Source of the DNA: an uncultured Lachnospiraceae bacterium
Lineage (GTDB): Bacteria; Bacillota; Clostridia; Lachnospirales; Lachnospiraceae
Direction: 5' to 3'
Length of the DNA stretch: 64,000 bases
Assembly (NCBI GenBank): GCA_910578645.1
Contig: CAJTQI010000005.1
Span: 124,001 to 188,000 of the forward strand
Below the pieces are notes generated by a model. It was not told the origin of the DNA and searched no databases. It saw only the letters and a program-made list of their open reading frames with translations. Positions 9,812 to 18,056 of the stretch are shown here, one piece after another (within the stretch, counting starts at the first letter, position 1; each line of letters starts with the position of its first letter). The position numbers and the translations under genes are program-made.

Positions 9812-9840
9812 TTGATTTACGGATGCATTGGCGGTATAAT
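9812..9840 (+). promoter_or_regulatory. Sigma-A-type promoter for the phosphoribosyltransferase-like gene
   Basis: TTGATT at 9812-9817 and TATAAT at 9835-9840 are spaced by exactly 17 bp. They lie about 78 bp upstream of the ATG at 9918. The rest of the 309-bp gap (9609-9917) shows no open gene. Confidence 0.7.
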
Positions 9841-9917
9841 AGAAGCAGTCGCATGAGATTCCTTATGGAAAGAATTGCACAGATTTATAGACTGAAAGAT
9901 GATAAGGAGGTATGCAT

Positions 9918-10562
9918 ATGCAGGAAATCACCAAAATCCGTTCCAAGAACCATCCAAATGTCACCCTCAAAGCAATACCGGGACATTTTGTGACACCCAA
10001 CTCCCACATCAATTATTTTCTGGACATGACTACGCTAAAGACAAGGTTAAGCGAAGCGTCCACCGCCGCTAAGGAGCTGAGCAGACAAATCGTGGCATCC
10101 ATGGTGGTAGACACCATCGTCTGTATAGACGGCTGCGAGATTATCGGCGCATTCTTGGCTGAGGAGCTGACCAGAGCGGGTATCTACTCCCGCAATGCAC
10201 ACCAGACAATCTATATCGTCACACCGGAATACTCTGCATCGGGACAGATGCTGTTCCGGGACAACTATCTGCCTATGATTAAGGACAAGAACGTGCTGCT
10301 TCTGTTGGCCAGTGCGACCACCGGAAGGACCGTCACGAAAGCCGTTCAGACACTTACATACTACGGCGCATCCATCAGCGGCGTCAGCGCAATCTTTAGC
10401 GCGGCAAACAGTGTTATGGGTATTCCCATCAATACACTGTTCAGTACATCGGATATTCCGGAGTACAAGACTTACAGTTCCGAAGAATGTGCACTTTGCA
10501 AGGACAAGAAGCCAATCGACGCATTCGCCAATGCCTTCGGATACTCCACCATCACTCCTTAG
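9918..10562 (+). CDS. Type I phosphoribosyltransferase-like protein lacking the acidic PRPP pair
   Basis: The 214-residue protein resembles orotate-type phosphoribosyltransferases across its whole length and ends with a CALCKDKKPIDAF segment as in clostridial relatives. In the PRPP loop (KNVLLLLASATTGRTV) the glycine/threonine part is present, but the two acidic residues that normally precede it and hold the ribose hydroxyls are Ala/Ser. It may therefore be a non-catalytic binding or regulatory relative, or have altered chemistry. The ATG at 9918 fits GGAGG seven bases upstream; an ATG at 9912 is too close. It is followed by a large hairpin terminator. Confidence 0.75.
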   Translation: MQEITKIRSKNHPNVTLKAIPGHFVTPNSHINYFLDMTTLKTRLSEASTAAKELSRQIVASMVVDTIVCIDGCEIIGAFLAEELTRAGIYSRNAHQTIYIVTPEYSASGQMLFRDNYLPMIKDKNVLLLLASATTGRTVTKAVQTLTYYGASISGVSAIFSAANSVMGIPINTLFSTSDIPEYKTYSSEECALCKDKKPIDAFANAFGYSTITP

Positions 10563-10619
10563 GAACCTGTTCCTGTGGGATGTGGAGTCCACGAAATACA
10601 GATACAAACTTTGATGATA

Positions 10620-10704
10620 GAAAAGCAGCATTTCATCCTGCCGCAGAAACCGGAATTGCCTATACAACTCCGGAAATTACTGTCCAGGAATATGCTGCTT
10701 TTTC
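10620..10704 (+). terminator. Large hairpin terminator after the phosphoribosyltransferase-like gene
   Basis: AAAAGCAGCAT at 10621-10631 pairs with ATGCTGCTTTTT at 10692-10703, and a nested CCGGA/TCCGG pair lies inside. The T-run at the end suits termination on the plus strand. The rest of the gap to 10850 holds only a repeat fragment and the next gene's promoter region. Confidence 0.55.
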
Positions 10705-10727
10705 CTATAAAGATTAGGGTGATAAAA

Positions 10728-10749
10728 TGCACCTTCTGACACCTCAGCA
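10728..10749. repeat. Fragment of the CACCTTTTGACACCCTAAT repeat family
   Basis: AAAATGCACCTTCTGACACC matches the inner part of the terminal arm of the element at 36871-37190. Only this arm is present, 100 bp upstream of the second MATE gene. Confidence 0.45.
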
Positions 10750-10850
10750 GCCTTACTGCAAACGCGTCAGTTAGTATAGTTATACATCCAAAATTATGAT
10801 ACAATAAAATGAATGAAATATAGCAGTATCAGACAGGACGGTGTGTATCC

Positions 10851-12224
10851 ATGGTACAGGAAATGCAAGTTAAGAAAAAACCGAAACACAGCAAAGAAAA
10901 TATCCACATCACTTTCAATATGGCGTGGCCATCCATTGTGGAGTCTTTCTTCGTCGCATTCGCCGGATTAGTAGACTCCCTGATGGTCAGTTCATTAGGC
11001 TCCTACGCGGTTGCCGCCGTGGGACTTACCACACAGCCGAAATTTATCGGACTGTCTCTTTTCTTCGCATTGAACGTGGCAATCTCGGCGTTAGTGGCCA
11101 GACGGCGCGGAGAAGAAAACCCTGAAGAAGCGAACCGCATTCTCAGCACTGCCATTCTCTTTATCATCTTGGCCTCTGTGCTGTTGAGCATCCTGTTCGT
11201 GGCACTGGCAAGTCCGATTATACATATGTGCGGCTCCACCCCGGAAACCCACGACAGCGCCGTGGCATATTTCAGGATTATTATGGGCGGCATGATTTTT
11301 AACTGCATCCAGATGGGAATCAACTCTGCCCAAAGAGGCGCAGGCAACACGAAGATTACCATGCGCACCAACGTAACCTCCAATACGGTCAACATTCTCT
11401 TCAACTATTTGCTGATTAACGGGCATTTTGGATTCCCTGCCCTGGGAATCCATGGCGCGGCGCTTGCTACCGTCTTAGGCACAGTGGTGGCCTGTGTCAT
11501 GAGCGTCCTTTCTATCTTAAGGCCCGACGGGTTTATCAGCCTTTGCTATATTATGAAAAATAAGGTTTTTCCCGCTTTAGACTGCTTCGTCCATCTGGTA
11601 AAAGTAGGTTACAGCGTTTTCTTTGAACAACTTCTCATGAGAATCGGCTTTATGATGACGGCTATCATGGCCGCCAAGCAAGGAACCGACGCTATGGCCG
11701 CCCACCAGGTAGGCATGAATATTATGGGGCTATCTTTCTCCTTCGGAGACGGCCTGCAGGCAGCCGCCGTGGCGCTCATTGGCCGGAGTCTCGGCGCCGG
11801 AGACGGGGAGCTTGCCAAAGAATACGGAAGCATATGCCGAATGTTCGGCGGTGTCATCTCCGTTTGTCTGGCAATTGTCTATTTCTTCGGTGCCAAACCT
11901 CTTATGGGACTTTTCTTTGAGGAGAGCCATATCGTCGCAATCGGCGTAAACATCATGCGGGTTATTATTTTCGTGGTTGTTTTTCAAATCAGCCAGGTTG
12001 TGTACATGGGCTGCCTGCGGGGCGCCGGGGACACTTTTTATACAGCCGTCGCTTCCACGATAAGCGTCACCTTTATCCGTACCATCGGCTCCGTCTTAGG
12101 AGGTTACGTGTTTGGCCTTGGCATCGTAGGCATCTGGCTAGGCGTCCTGGCAGACCAGATTTCACGTTTTCTTTTCGCATCAACGCGGTTTAAGAAGGGT
12201 AAGTGGACCGAGATTAAAATATAA
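10851..12224 (+). CDS. MATE family efflux transporter
   Basis: This 457-residue, twelve-helix membrane protein has the MATE two-half architecture. The family-typical WPSIVESFFVAFAGLVDSLM segment lies near the start and the related GYSVFFEQLLMRIGFMMTA opens the second half. It differs clearly from the MATE proteins at 7169 and 23596, so the three are not recent duplicates. The ribosome site (GGACGGTG) is weak. The gene ends next to a short repeat element (12225-12316), and a WYL-domain regulator follows on the same strand 113 bp later and may control it. Substrate unknown. Confidence 0.9.
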   Translation: MVQEMQVKKKPKHSKENIHITFNMAWPSIVESFFVAFAGLVDSLMVSSLGSYAVAAVGLTTQPKFIGLSLFFALNVAISALVARRRGEENPEEANRILSTAILFIILASVLLSILFVALASPIIHMCGSTPETHDSAVAYFRIIMGGMIFNCIQMGINSAQRGAGNTKITMRTNVTSNTVNILFNYLLINGHFGFPALGIHGAALATVLGTVVACVMSVLSILRPDGFISLCYIMKNKVFPALDCFVHLVKVGYSVFFEQLLMRIGFMMTAIMAAKQGTDAMAAHQVGMNIMGLSFSFGDGLQAAAVALIGRSLGAGDGELAKEYGSICRMFGGVISVCLAIVYFFGAKPLMGLFFEESHIVAIGVNIMRVIIFVVVFQISQVVYMGCLRGAGDTFYTAVASTISVTFIRTIGSVLGGYVFGLGIVGIWLGVLADQISRFLFASTRFKKGKWTEIKI

Positions 12225-12316
12225 GTTACTAGAGCAAATTGCATAAAATGTTCCCTTGTGTCCGTCTGCCAGTGAAATTTTATGATGGCATCTTTTGACA
12301 CCCTAATCCTATAACA
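12225..12316. repeat. Internally deleted copy of the 36871-37190 repeat element
   Basis: Read on the minus strand, this 92-bp copy carries the left arm of the longer element (ATAGGATTAGGGTGTCAAAA, then CATAAAATTTCACTG). It joins this directly to the right end (GACGGACACAAGGGAACATT, then ATGCAATTTGC). The middle ~200 bp are missing. It fills the gap between the MATE and WYL genes. Confidence 0.7.
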
Positions 12317-12337
12317 TAAGAAAGAGCGGATACCGCT

Positions 12338-13285
12338 ATGATGAACAGACTGCTCAGCATCATCTATATTTTAATGAACAAAGGCACCATAACCGCGGCA
12401 GAACTTGCCAAGCGATTTGAAGTGTCCGTTCGGACAATCTACCGCGATATCGAGACCTTAAGTATGGCAGGAATCCCTGTTTATACTGTCAAAGGAAAAA
12501 ACAGCGGCATACGATTAACAGAACAGTTTGTGCTCAATAAAATGCTTGTCTCCAAAAAAGAACAGCAACAGATTCTTGCTGCACTTCATAGTCTCAAAGA
12601 GACAGGTGCACAGGAAGAAACGGCAATCCTGGTCAAACTGGGGGATTTCTTTATGGAAAAGCCCGAAAGCTGGGTCGCCATCGACTTTTCCGACTGGAGC
12701 GGACGGCGAAAGGAACTCTTCAATCAAATCCGGGATGCCATCCTGAACCGCTATGTCATACAATTTGACTATTACGGCCAATATGGTGACATGGCCCACC
12801 GATGCGTAGAACCTATACAGCTTCTGTTTAAAGAATATACATGGTATGTACGCGCCTACTGCCGCACAAAACAGGACATGCGGCTATTCAAAGTGATGCG
12901 CATGAAAAGAGTGGAAGTCCTGGAAGAAACCTTTCCGCTAAAAAATATAGAGGCACTTAGGCAGCAACCGGAAGATATCAGCATGATGGAAACCCCAGCT
13001 CCAAGTACCGCCCACTGCACGGAAATTCCGTCTGTTTACGGGCCAGCACCCGAAATCACCCTATGGATAGACAAAAAAGAGGCATATCGTATTTATGACC
13101 GCTTCGAGGAAGAGGAGATTACAGTACTCCCCGACGGAAACTTTACGGTCTGTCTCAACTGTTACGTAGATGATTGGATTTACGGCATGGTTCTGTCTTT
13201 TGGCCCCTCGGCACAAATACTGGCGCCGGAATGGATGCGCTCTGAAATGCGGCGGCGTATCGATGCAATGCGGAAATTATATTGA
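12338..13285 (+). CDS. WYL-domain transcriptional regulator (YafY type)
   Basis: The 315-residue protein has an N-terminal DeoR-like winged helix-turn-helix (residues ~1-60, ELAKRFEVSVRTIYRDIETL). A WYL ligand-sensing domain follows (~135-215; the YTWYVRAYC region) and then a WCX-like tail. Such proteins repress or activate neighbouring genes on binding small ligands or nucleic acids. Two ATGs stand in tandem at 12338 and 12341 with only a weak ribosome site. It lies downstream of a MATE exporter on the same strand and is closed by a terminator at 13294-13347. Confidence 0.88.
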   Translation: MMNRLLSIIYILMNKGTITAAELAKRFEVSVRTIYRDIETLSMAGIPVYTVKGKNSGIRLTEQFVLNKMLVSKKEQQQILAALHSLKETGAQEETAILVKLGDFFMEKPESWVAIDFSDWSGRRKELFNQIRDAILNRYVIQFDYYGQYGDMAHRCVEPIQLLFKEYTWYVRAYCRTKQDMRLFKVMRMKRVEVLEETFPLKNIEALRQQPEDISMMETPAPSTAHCTEIPSVYGPAPEITLWIDKKEAYRIYDRFEEEEITVLPDGNFTVCLNCYVDDWIYGMVLSFGPSAQILAPEWMRSEMRRRIDAMRKLY

Positions 13286-13293
13286 CATATTGG

Positions 13294-13347
13294 AAAGCAG
13301 TGAGTCTTACACATCAAATACCATAAAAACTTACTGCTTTTATTTTT
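13294..13347 (+). terminator. Rho-independent terminator of the WYL regulator gene
   Basis: AAAGCAGTGAGT at 13294-13305 pairs with ACTTACTGCTTT at 13329-13340 (12 bp, one G-U pair) and is followed by a T-rich tract. Confidence 0.7.
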
Positions 13348-13430
13348 TATTATCCTTATAATATGACACGCCGATGTCAGGTTATGTCTGTTATAGTAAT
13401 CCTATACACCACCCAAAAGGGTAAAACGAT

Positions 13431-13549
13431 AGGAGGATTAAGATTGAAAATGAAAGTTTTCAATCGCGAGATTTGTGTCTGCGCGTTGCTTGCCACAAAC
13501 TCGATACATGCCCTGTCTCAACAAAAGCAGCGCAGAAATGGAGAAAAAC
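13431..13549 (+). ncRNA. Structured leader repeat, copy A (zinc-ribbon gene)
   Basis: One of four related leaders in the window. It starts with an AGGAGG site, then a perfect 9-bp stem GATTGAAAA/TTTTCAATC with a 6-nt loop. A CGCGAGATTTGTGTC block follows whose GAG-TTTGTG pairs with CACAAACTC downstream, and then a GTCTCAAC segment. The outer CTGCGC pairs with GCGCAG just before the second ribosome site (AATGGAGAAA) and the ATG at 13550. The same parts in the same order occur at 18435, 28746 (minus strand) and 48253. The function is unknown; it could act as a cis-regulatory RNA or a small mobile element inserted at ribosome sites. Confidence 0.7.
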
Positions 13550-13819
13550 ATGGAAATAAAAACAGAAATGAAAATTTGTCAAAGCTGTGGCATGCCTATG
13601 CAGGAGGAACAATACGGCACAAATCAGGACGGAAGCAAGAATGACATGTATTGCTGCTACTGCTACAAAGACGGCGCTTTTGCCCAGGACTGCACCCTGG
13701 AACAAATGGTAGACTTCTGTGCTCCTTTTGAAGTCGAGGGCGGCCGCAGTAAAACCATCGATGAGGCGAAAGCCATGCTGATGCAGTATTTCCCCACATT
13801 GGCAAGATGGAAAGCGTAA
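13550..13819 (+). CDS. Small putative zinc-ribbon protein
   Basis: The 89-residue protein begins MEIKTEMKICQSCGMPM and holds a CxxC pair (Cys10, Cys13) and a second cluster CCYCYKDG (Cys35-38). This is the pattern of the 'putative zinc ribbon' family (CQSCGMP...YCxYC), presumed to bind one zinc ion. The C-terminal half is helical. The ATG at 13550 is preceded by GGAG with a six-base gap; an ATG at 13538 overlaps that site. The gene lies directly behind structured leader copy A and ahead of a hairpin at 13829. Its cellular role is unknown. Confidence 0.85.
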   Translation: MEIKTEMKICQSCGMPMQEEQYGTNQDGSKNDMYCCYCYKDGAFAQDCTLEQMVDFCAPFEVEGGRSKTIDEAKAMLMQYFPTLARWKA

Positions 13820-13828
13820 TTTGCCAAG

Positions 13829-13862
13829 AAAAAACGGCGTGATTTGTGTCATGCCGTTTTCT
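13829..13862 (+). terminator. Hairpin terminator after the zinc-ribbon gene
   Basis: AAAACGGCGTGA pairs with TCATGCCGTTTT (one G-U pair). The A-tract before and T-tract after suggest it could act in either direction. Confidence 0.6.
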
Positions 13863-14037
13863 GCTATAAGCTATATACAGAATGAGGTAAACTTGACCCT
13901 GACGTAAATCTGTTTTAAGATAAAATTGCAGATAAATAAAGTTAATATAATTATGATTTTGTATTGCAATTAAGATAATAAGTTTCTCGATTTTGCCTAT
14001 ACTCAAAAAGATACTCTATTATCAAGGAGGGTTCCCC

Positions 14038-14379
14038 ATGCCACAAGCCACTCAGGATTTAATAAAGCAATATGTTGCTGCCATAAGAGATATTTACGGA
14101 AAACATATACACCAAATTATTTTATATGGTTCCTATGCACGTGGAGATTACCATAAAGATTCAGACATCGATATCATGGTCCTTGTGGATTTACCGGATG
14201 CCCAAATAGAAAACTATTCTGACCGGCTCTCAGAATTGGGCTTCAAATACAATGTCAGTCATGGTGTTTGGTTTATGCCTATTGTAAAAAATGCAAGTCA
14301 TTTTAATCACTGGTGCACAGCCTACCCATTTTATTCAAACGTAAAAAAGGAAGGAGTGCTACTGTATGAAACAGCCTGA
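14038..14379 (+). CDS. MNT-type nucleotidyltransferase (antitoxin-like)
   Basis: This 113-residue protein has the minimal nucleotidyltransferase core: ILYGSYARGDYHKDSDIDIMV carries the GSxxRG motif and the DxD metal ligands. MNT proteins paired with HEPN RNases usually act as antitoxins, in known cases by AMPylating the toxin. The ATG at 14038 follows AAGGAGG. Its end overlaps the start of the HEPN gene (14366) by 14 bp, the usual coupling of such pairs. The catalytic motif looks intact. Confidence 0.85.
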   Translation: MPQATQDLIKQYVAAIRDIYGKHIHQIILYGSYARGDYHKDSDIDIMVLVDLPDAQIENYSDRLSELGFKYNVSHGVWFMPIVKNASHFNHWCTAYPFYSNVKKEGVLLYETA

Positions 14380-14773
14380 ATCCGGAAGCCAACATGACCT
14401 AATTCAGCATCGATTCCTCATCGCTCAAGAAGATTTGGAAACAGCCCACCTACTTCTAGACGCAAAACAATATAGAGGCGCTAACAATAGGGCATATTAT
14501 TCTATCTACCATACAATTGATGCAATTCTTTCCATAGAAAGCATTGCTTTCAAACGCCACAAAGACACATTAGCTTATTTTAACAAGCACTACATTGCAA
14601 CAGAAATTTTCCCTCGTAATATGGGTAGGAAAATTGTAAAAGCAGAAGAAATCAGACATGCAAGCGATTATGATACTTTCTCATCCTCCGGCGACAAAGC
14701 AAGAAATTCCTGCCTTGCTTTCTCAAGGTCACACCAAAAATGCAACCTCTTGCCATTCATGTCAAAGCAGTAA
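14366..14773 (+). pseudogene. HEPN-domain toxin gene truncated and fused to foreign sequence
   Basis: Residues 1-105 are a HEPN domain (COG1895-like), including NNRAYYSIYHTI with an R-x6-H RNase motif, ending in RHASDYDTF where relatives continue for roughly 20-30 more residues. From about base 14680 the frame instead reads the antisense of an FAD oxidoreductase gene, giving a 30-residue unrelated tail. The catalytic motif is kept, so the product might still be active, but the natural C-terminus is lost. It is the partner of the MNT gene just upstream. Confidence 0.75.
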
Positions 14774-15036
14774 AAATAGGGTTCAAAGTATAGCTCCGTA
14801 TCATCGCAGATTGCGCCTATTTCACGCCATATCTGATACAAATCATCTTTCGGATTACATCCTGTCAGCCAGTGGAGGCAATTGTCAATATGATACCCCT
14901 GCCTTTCCCAACCTGTACATTCCCCGCCAAGAAAAGCATTTTTCTCATAGAGCGTCACTTCATATCCGTCTAGTAGCCCATAAATCCCGGCCGTCAGCCC
15001 GGCAATTCCGCCGCCGATAACAATAATCTTTTTCAT
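14668..15036 (-). pseudogene. N-terminal fragment of a phytoene-desaturase-like FAD oxidoreductase
   Basis: The 122-residue reading starts MKKIIVIGGGIAGLTAGIYG, a Rossmann GxGxxG FAD-binding motif. It continues through GGECTGWERQGYHIDNCLHW, typical of carotenoid/phytoene desaturase-like NAD(P)/FAD oxidoreductases of ~500 residues. It stops after ALSPEDEK at the junction near 14678, where the HEPN gene on the other strand also breaks. A ribosome site (TGGAG) precedes the ATG at 15036. About three quarters of the enzyme, including its substrate domain, is missing, so this is a remnant. Confidence 0.8.
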
Positions 15037-15103
15037 ATTTAACTCCATTTTCGCGCCGCTTTTGTCTCAACTTCTGTTGGTTTTAATTTTCAATCTTTCC
15101 ACT

Positions 15104-15142
15104 AAAAAACTGCCGCAGGACACATTTTTGTCCCGCGGCAGT
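15104..15142 (-). terminator. Rho-independent terminator of the amino-acid importer operon
   Basis: On the minus strand ACTGCCGCGGGAC pairs with GTCCTGCGGCAGT across a short A/T loop and is followed by six Ts. It lies 47 bp past the stop codon of the binding-protein gene at 15189. Confidence 0.85.
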
Positions 15143-15188
15143 CTGCTTTGCTTTCTTTTCCGGTCTTATAAAAGCCATATCTTGGGGC

Positions 15189-16154
15189 TTATTCGGCCGT
15201 CACTTCTTCTGTGTACTTTACGCCCAGCTCAGAGATTGTCCCGTCTGCCAGCTTCGCCTCGATGGCTTTGTTAATCATATCAAGCAGTTCCGTGTTACCC
15301 TTCTGAACTGCAATCGCATATTCCTCGGACTCGAATGCCGCAGAATCTTCTACAATCTTTAATCCTTCATTGTCAGCGATATATTTCTGAGCCGTTGCAG
15401 AGTCGATTACGACTACATCACACTTGCCGTTCACAAGCTCCATAACTGCTTCGGTACCTTTCTTGAATGCCTCGTAAGGATATCCCATATCCTTGACGCA
15501 CACTTCACCGGTATAGCCCTGTACGACACAAATCTTCTTGTCTGCCATGTCTGCTGCTGCCGCGATGTCAGAATCTTCCTTCACAATCATAACCTGTGTA
15601 GCCGTATAGTAAGGTGTGGAGAAATCAACTGCTTCCAACCGCTCTTCTGTCACAGTCATACCTGCGATAATCGCATCAATCTGTCCGTTCTGCAGTGCGA
15701 TAAGCAAGGAATCAAATTCCATATTCTCAATTGCTGCCGTCATGCCATTCTCTTCTGCAATCTGTTTTGCAATCGCCATGTCAATGCCGTCGTACTGGTC
15801 GATAACGCCTGTACCCGCCACAAACTCAAAAGGCGGGAACTCTGCGTTCGTGCCAAAAGTGATAACGCCCTCTGTCTTCGTAACTGCGCCGGATGATTCT
15901 GTCTGCTCGGCAGCATCCTCTGCGCCATCCGCCTCTGTAGTTTCCACTTCCTCTGTCTCATCCGTTTCCGGAACCTCCGTAGCAGTTTCTGTCTCTGCGT
16001 TTGCATCGTCCGTCGCCGAACCCTCCGTAGTAGTTTCTGCCTCTGCGTTTGCATCGTCCGTCGCCGAACCCGCACTGTTTCCACAGGCTGTAAGAGTGGA
16101 AACCATCATCGCCATTGTAAGTACAAGTGCGGCTGCCTTTGTTGCTTTTTTCAT
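15189..16154 (-). CDS. Amino-acid ABC solute-binding lipoprotein
   Basis: The 321-residue protein has a signal with lipobox LTAC (Cys24) and an acidic linker to ~residue 90. A standard family 3 binding domain follows: lobe 1 (GTNAEFPPFEFVAG, IIAGMTVTEERLEAVDFSTPYY, with the ligand-binding Arg of TEER) then lobe 2 (KKICVVQGYTGE, CDVVVIDSATAQKYI, YAIAVQKGNTELL). The linker holds two copies of a 48-bp unit (31 identical bases at 15993-16023 and 16041-16071). The ATG at 16154 follows AGGAGGAG. It is the last gene of a permease - ATPase - binding protein operon importing a polar amino acid. Confidence 0.93.
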   Translation of the reverse strand: MKKATKAAALVLTMAMMVSTLTACGNSAGSATDDANAEAETTTEGSATDDANAETETATEVPETDETEEVETTEADGAEDAAEQTESSGAVTKTEGVITFGTNAEFPPFEFVAGTGVIDQYDGIDMAIAKQIAEENGMTAAIENMEFDSLLIALQNGQIDAIIAGMTVTEERLEAVDFSTPYYTATQVMIVKEDSDIAAAADMADKKICVVQGYTGEVCVKDMGYPYEAFKKGTEAVMELVNGKCDVVVIDSATAQKYIADNEGLKIVEDSAAFESEEYAIAVQKGNTELLDMINKAIEAKLADGTISELGVKYTEEVTAE

Positions 16155-16245
16155 AATTATCTCCTCCTGATTATAATATAATTTCGTATATCTGGAACTG
16201 GCCTGCCCTACTGCGGACGGCCAGCCTGATACCATAGATGAAATA

Positions 16246-16968
16246 TTAAAGGACTTTACTTAAGAATAACTTCGTCCTTTCATTCTTGGGATTACTGAAC
16301 ACCTCTTCCGGCGTGCCGCTCTCCATCACCTTTCCCTGGTCGATAAAAAGCACTCTGGACGCCACTTCTCTGGCAAATCCCATCTCATGGGTGACAATCA
16401 CCATCGTCATACCTGACCTGGCAAGGTCCTTCATAACATCCAAAACCTCGCCAACCATCTCCGGGTCCAACGCCGAAGTCGGCTCGTCGAACAACATAAT
16501 CTCCGGGTTCATGGCAAGCGCCCTGGCAATGGCCACACGCTGCTGCTGCCCGCCGGAAAGCTGCGCCGGATAAGCCTCCGCCTTCTCAGACAAATTGACC
16601 CGCTCTAATAACTGCTGTCCCTTCTTTACCGCTTCCTGCTTCGTCATCTTCTTAAGAAGCACCGGGGCCAACGTAATATTATCCATAATGGTCAGATGGG
16701 GGAACAAGTTAAACTGCTGGAACACCATCCCCATTTTCTGCCTGACTTCGTTTACATTCACTTTCGGCGCGTTAATCTGCTGGTCATCCACATAGATTTC
16801 ACCCTCCGTCACTTCCTCGAGCAGATTAAGACACCTTAAAAAAGTACTCTTTCCGGAACCGGAAGGGCCAATCACCACCACAACCTCTCCCGGAGAAATA
16901 TGTTCGTCTATTCCATTCAAGACTGTCAGGTCACCAAATTTTTTATGTAAATTCTTGACTCTAATCAT
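16246..16968 (-). CDS. glnQ: Amino-acid ABC transporter ATP-binding protein
   Basis: A 240-residue ATPase with Walker A GPSGSGKST (34-42), Q-loop QQFNLFPHLT, signature LSGGQQQR, Walker B IMLFDEPTSALD and H-loop VTHEMGF. It is full length for the GlnQ/HisP family and so powers uptake of polar amino acids through the permease at 17007-17705. It lies 38 bp after that permease gene and 91 bp before the binding-protein gene. The symbol reflects family likeness; glutamine as substrate is not shown by sequence. Confidence 0.93.
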   Translation of the reverse strand: MIRVKNLHKKFGDLTVLNGIDEHISPGEVVVVIGPSGSGKSTFLRCLNLLEEVTEGEIYVDDQQINAPKVNVNEVRQKMGMVFQQFNLFPHLTIMDNITLAPVLLKKMTKQEAVKKGQQLLERVNLSEKAEAYPAQLSGGQQQRVAIARALAMNPEIMLFDEPTSALDPEMVGEVLDVMKDLARSGMTMVIVTHEMGFAREVASRVLFIDQGKVMESGTPEEVFSNPKNERTKLFLSKVL

Positions 16969-17006
16969 AAGTGTCCCTCCACACTAATCCCCATGTATTC
17001 AATCCA

Positions 17007-17705
17007 TTACCTAATGTCAGACTTTCTTAGCCCTTTCTCGACTCTGCCAAGAAGCAGCGTCAGTATCTTAATCAGAAGATAATAAATTACTGCTGTGCCG
17101 ATTAACGGCATAAACGCAAGGTATGTAGCGCTCTTTATAAAATCGCCCGCTTTCTGGATATCCATCAACCCCACGTACCCCACAATAGCCGTCTCTTTGA
17201 CAAGCACGATAAACTCGTTGCACAGCGCCGGGAATATATTCTTCACGGCCTGGGGAATGACAATCCTCGTCATCGTCTGGAATCCGTTAAGCCCCAACGA
17301 CCTGCCCGCCTCAACCTGTCCGTGGTTGACGGACAAAATACCGCCCCTGATAATCTCGGACACATACGCTCCCGAATTAATACCAAATGCAATGGCCGCA
17401 ATAACCCATTTGTCAAGATTAACGGTTGCAAAGATTACAAAATAAATAATCATCAACTGCGTAACCGAAGGCGTACCCCGTATTATATCCGTATAAATCC
17501 CACCGATTATTTTAGGCAGTTTTTTCTTGGACAGATTGCACATCGCAATCACCATACCTATCAGAATACCGATAAACACTGCCAAAATCGAAATCTTAAT
17601 GGTGACGCCGATACCGTCGAGCAATAATTTATAGCGGTCTTCTTTAATAAAGCATTTATAAAATTCTTCAGAGAACTTGGCAAACCATTCCTGAATCCCT
17701 GTCAT
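17007..17705 (-). CDS. Amino-acid ABC transporter permease
   Basis: The 232-residue protein has about five membrane helices and the ATPase-docking loop around GGILSVNHGQVEAGRSLGL. A TPSVTQLMIIYFVIF region typical of HisM/GlnP permeases precedes it. It is the first gene of the operon and is preceded by a minus-strand promoter at 17802-17830. With the ATPase and binding protein downstream it forms a complete importer. Confidence 0.92.
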   Translation of the reverse strand: MTGIQEWFAKFSEEFYKCFIKEDRYKLLLDGIGVTIKISILAVFIGILIGMVIAMCNLSKKKLPKIIGGIYTDIIRGTPSVTQLMIIYFVIFATVNLDKWVIAAIAFGINSGAYVSEIIRGGILSVNHGQVEAGRSLGLNGFQTMTRIVIPQAVKNIFPALCNEFIVLVKETAIVGYVGLMDIQKAGDFIKSATYLAFMPLIGTAVIYYLLIKILTLLLGRVEKGLRKSDIR

Positions 17706-17801
17706 TCGTTTTCATCCTTTCTCAGCCGTATATGTATGTCCCAAAATATTTATATCACTCTGCATACTCTGCATATATATGCACCTGTATTCCCGACTCG
17801 C

Positions 17802-17830
17802 ATTATAACACAAAGAATGTCGGTTGAAAA
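17802..17830 (-). promoter_or_regulatory. Promoter of the amino-acid importer operon
   Basis: On the minus strand TTTTCA and a perfect TATAAT are separated by 17 bp. They lie about 100 bp upstream of the permease ATG at 17705. From 17831 to 18056 I see only AT-rich sequence with no convincing gene. Confidence 0.55.
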
Positions 17831-18056
17831 GTATTATTATTAAAGGAATTATTCGTTTGTGTTTTTATTGCTTACTGTCCATTATAATTGCATCATTATT
17901 GCATCATTTGATATGCCTGCCTTGCTATTCCCCTGCCAATATGCCATACTAAGACGAAATAACTGTTTAAAATGCCAGGTCGCTCTTTTCCAGTTGCTTC
18001 CAATTTTTTTACAGGAATTATGATACCCTAGGCAGTTGGAGGATATACTATAATGA

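Noticed and set aside
13445..13644. 67-codon open frame through leader copy A as a protein gene
   Set aside because: The frame is not kept between the four copies (one-base length differences), whereas stems are; the zinc-ribbon frame overlaps it and has the family match.
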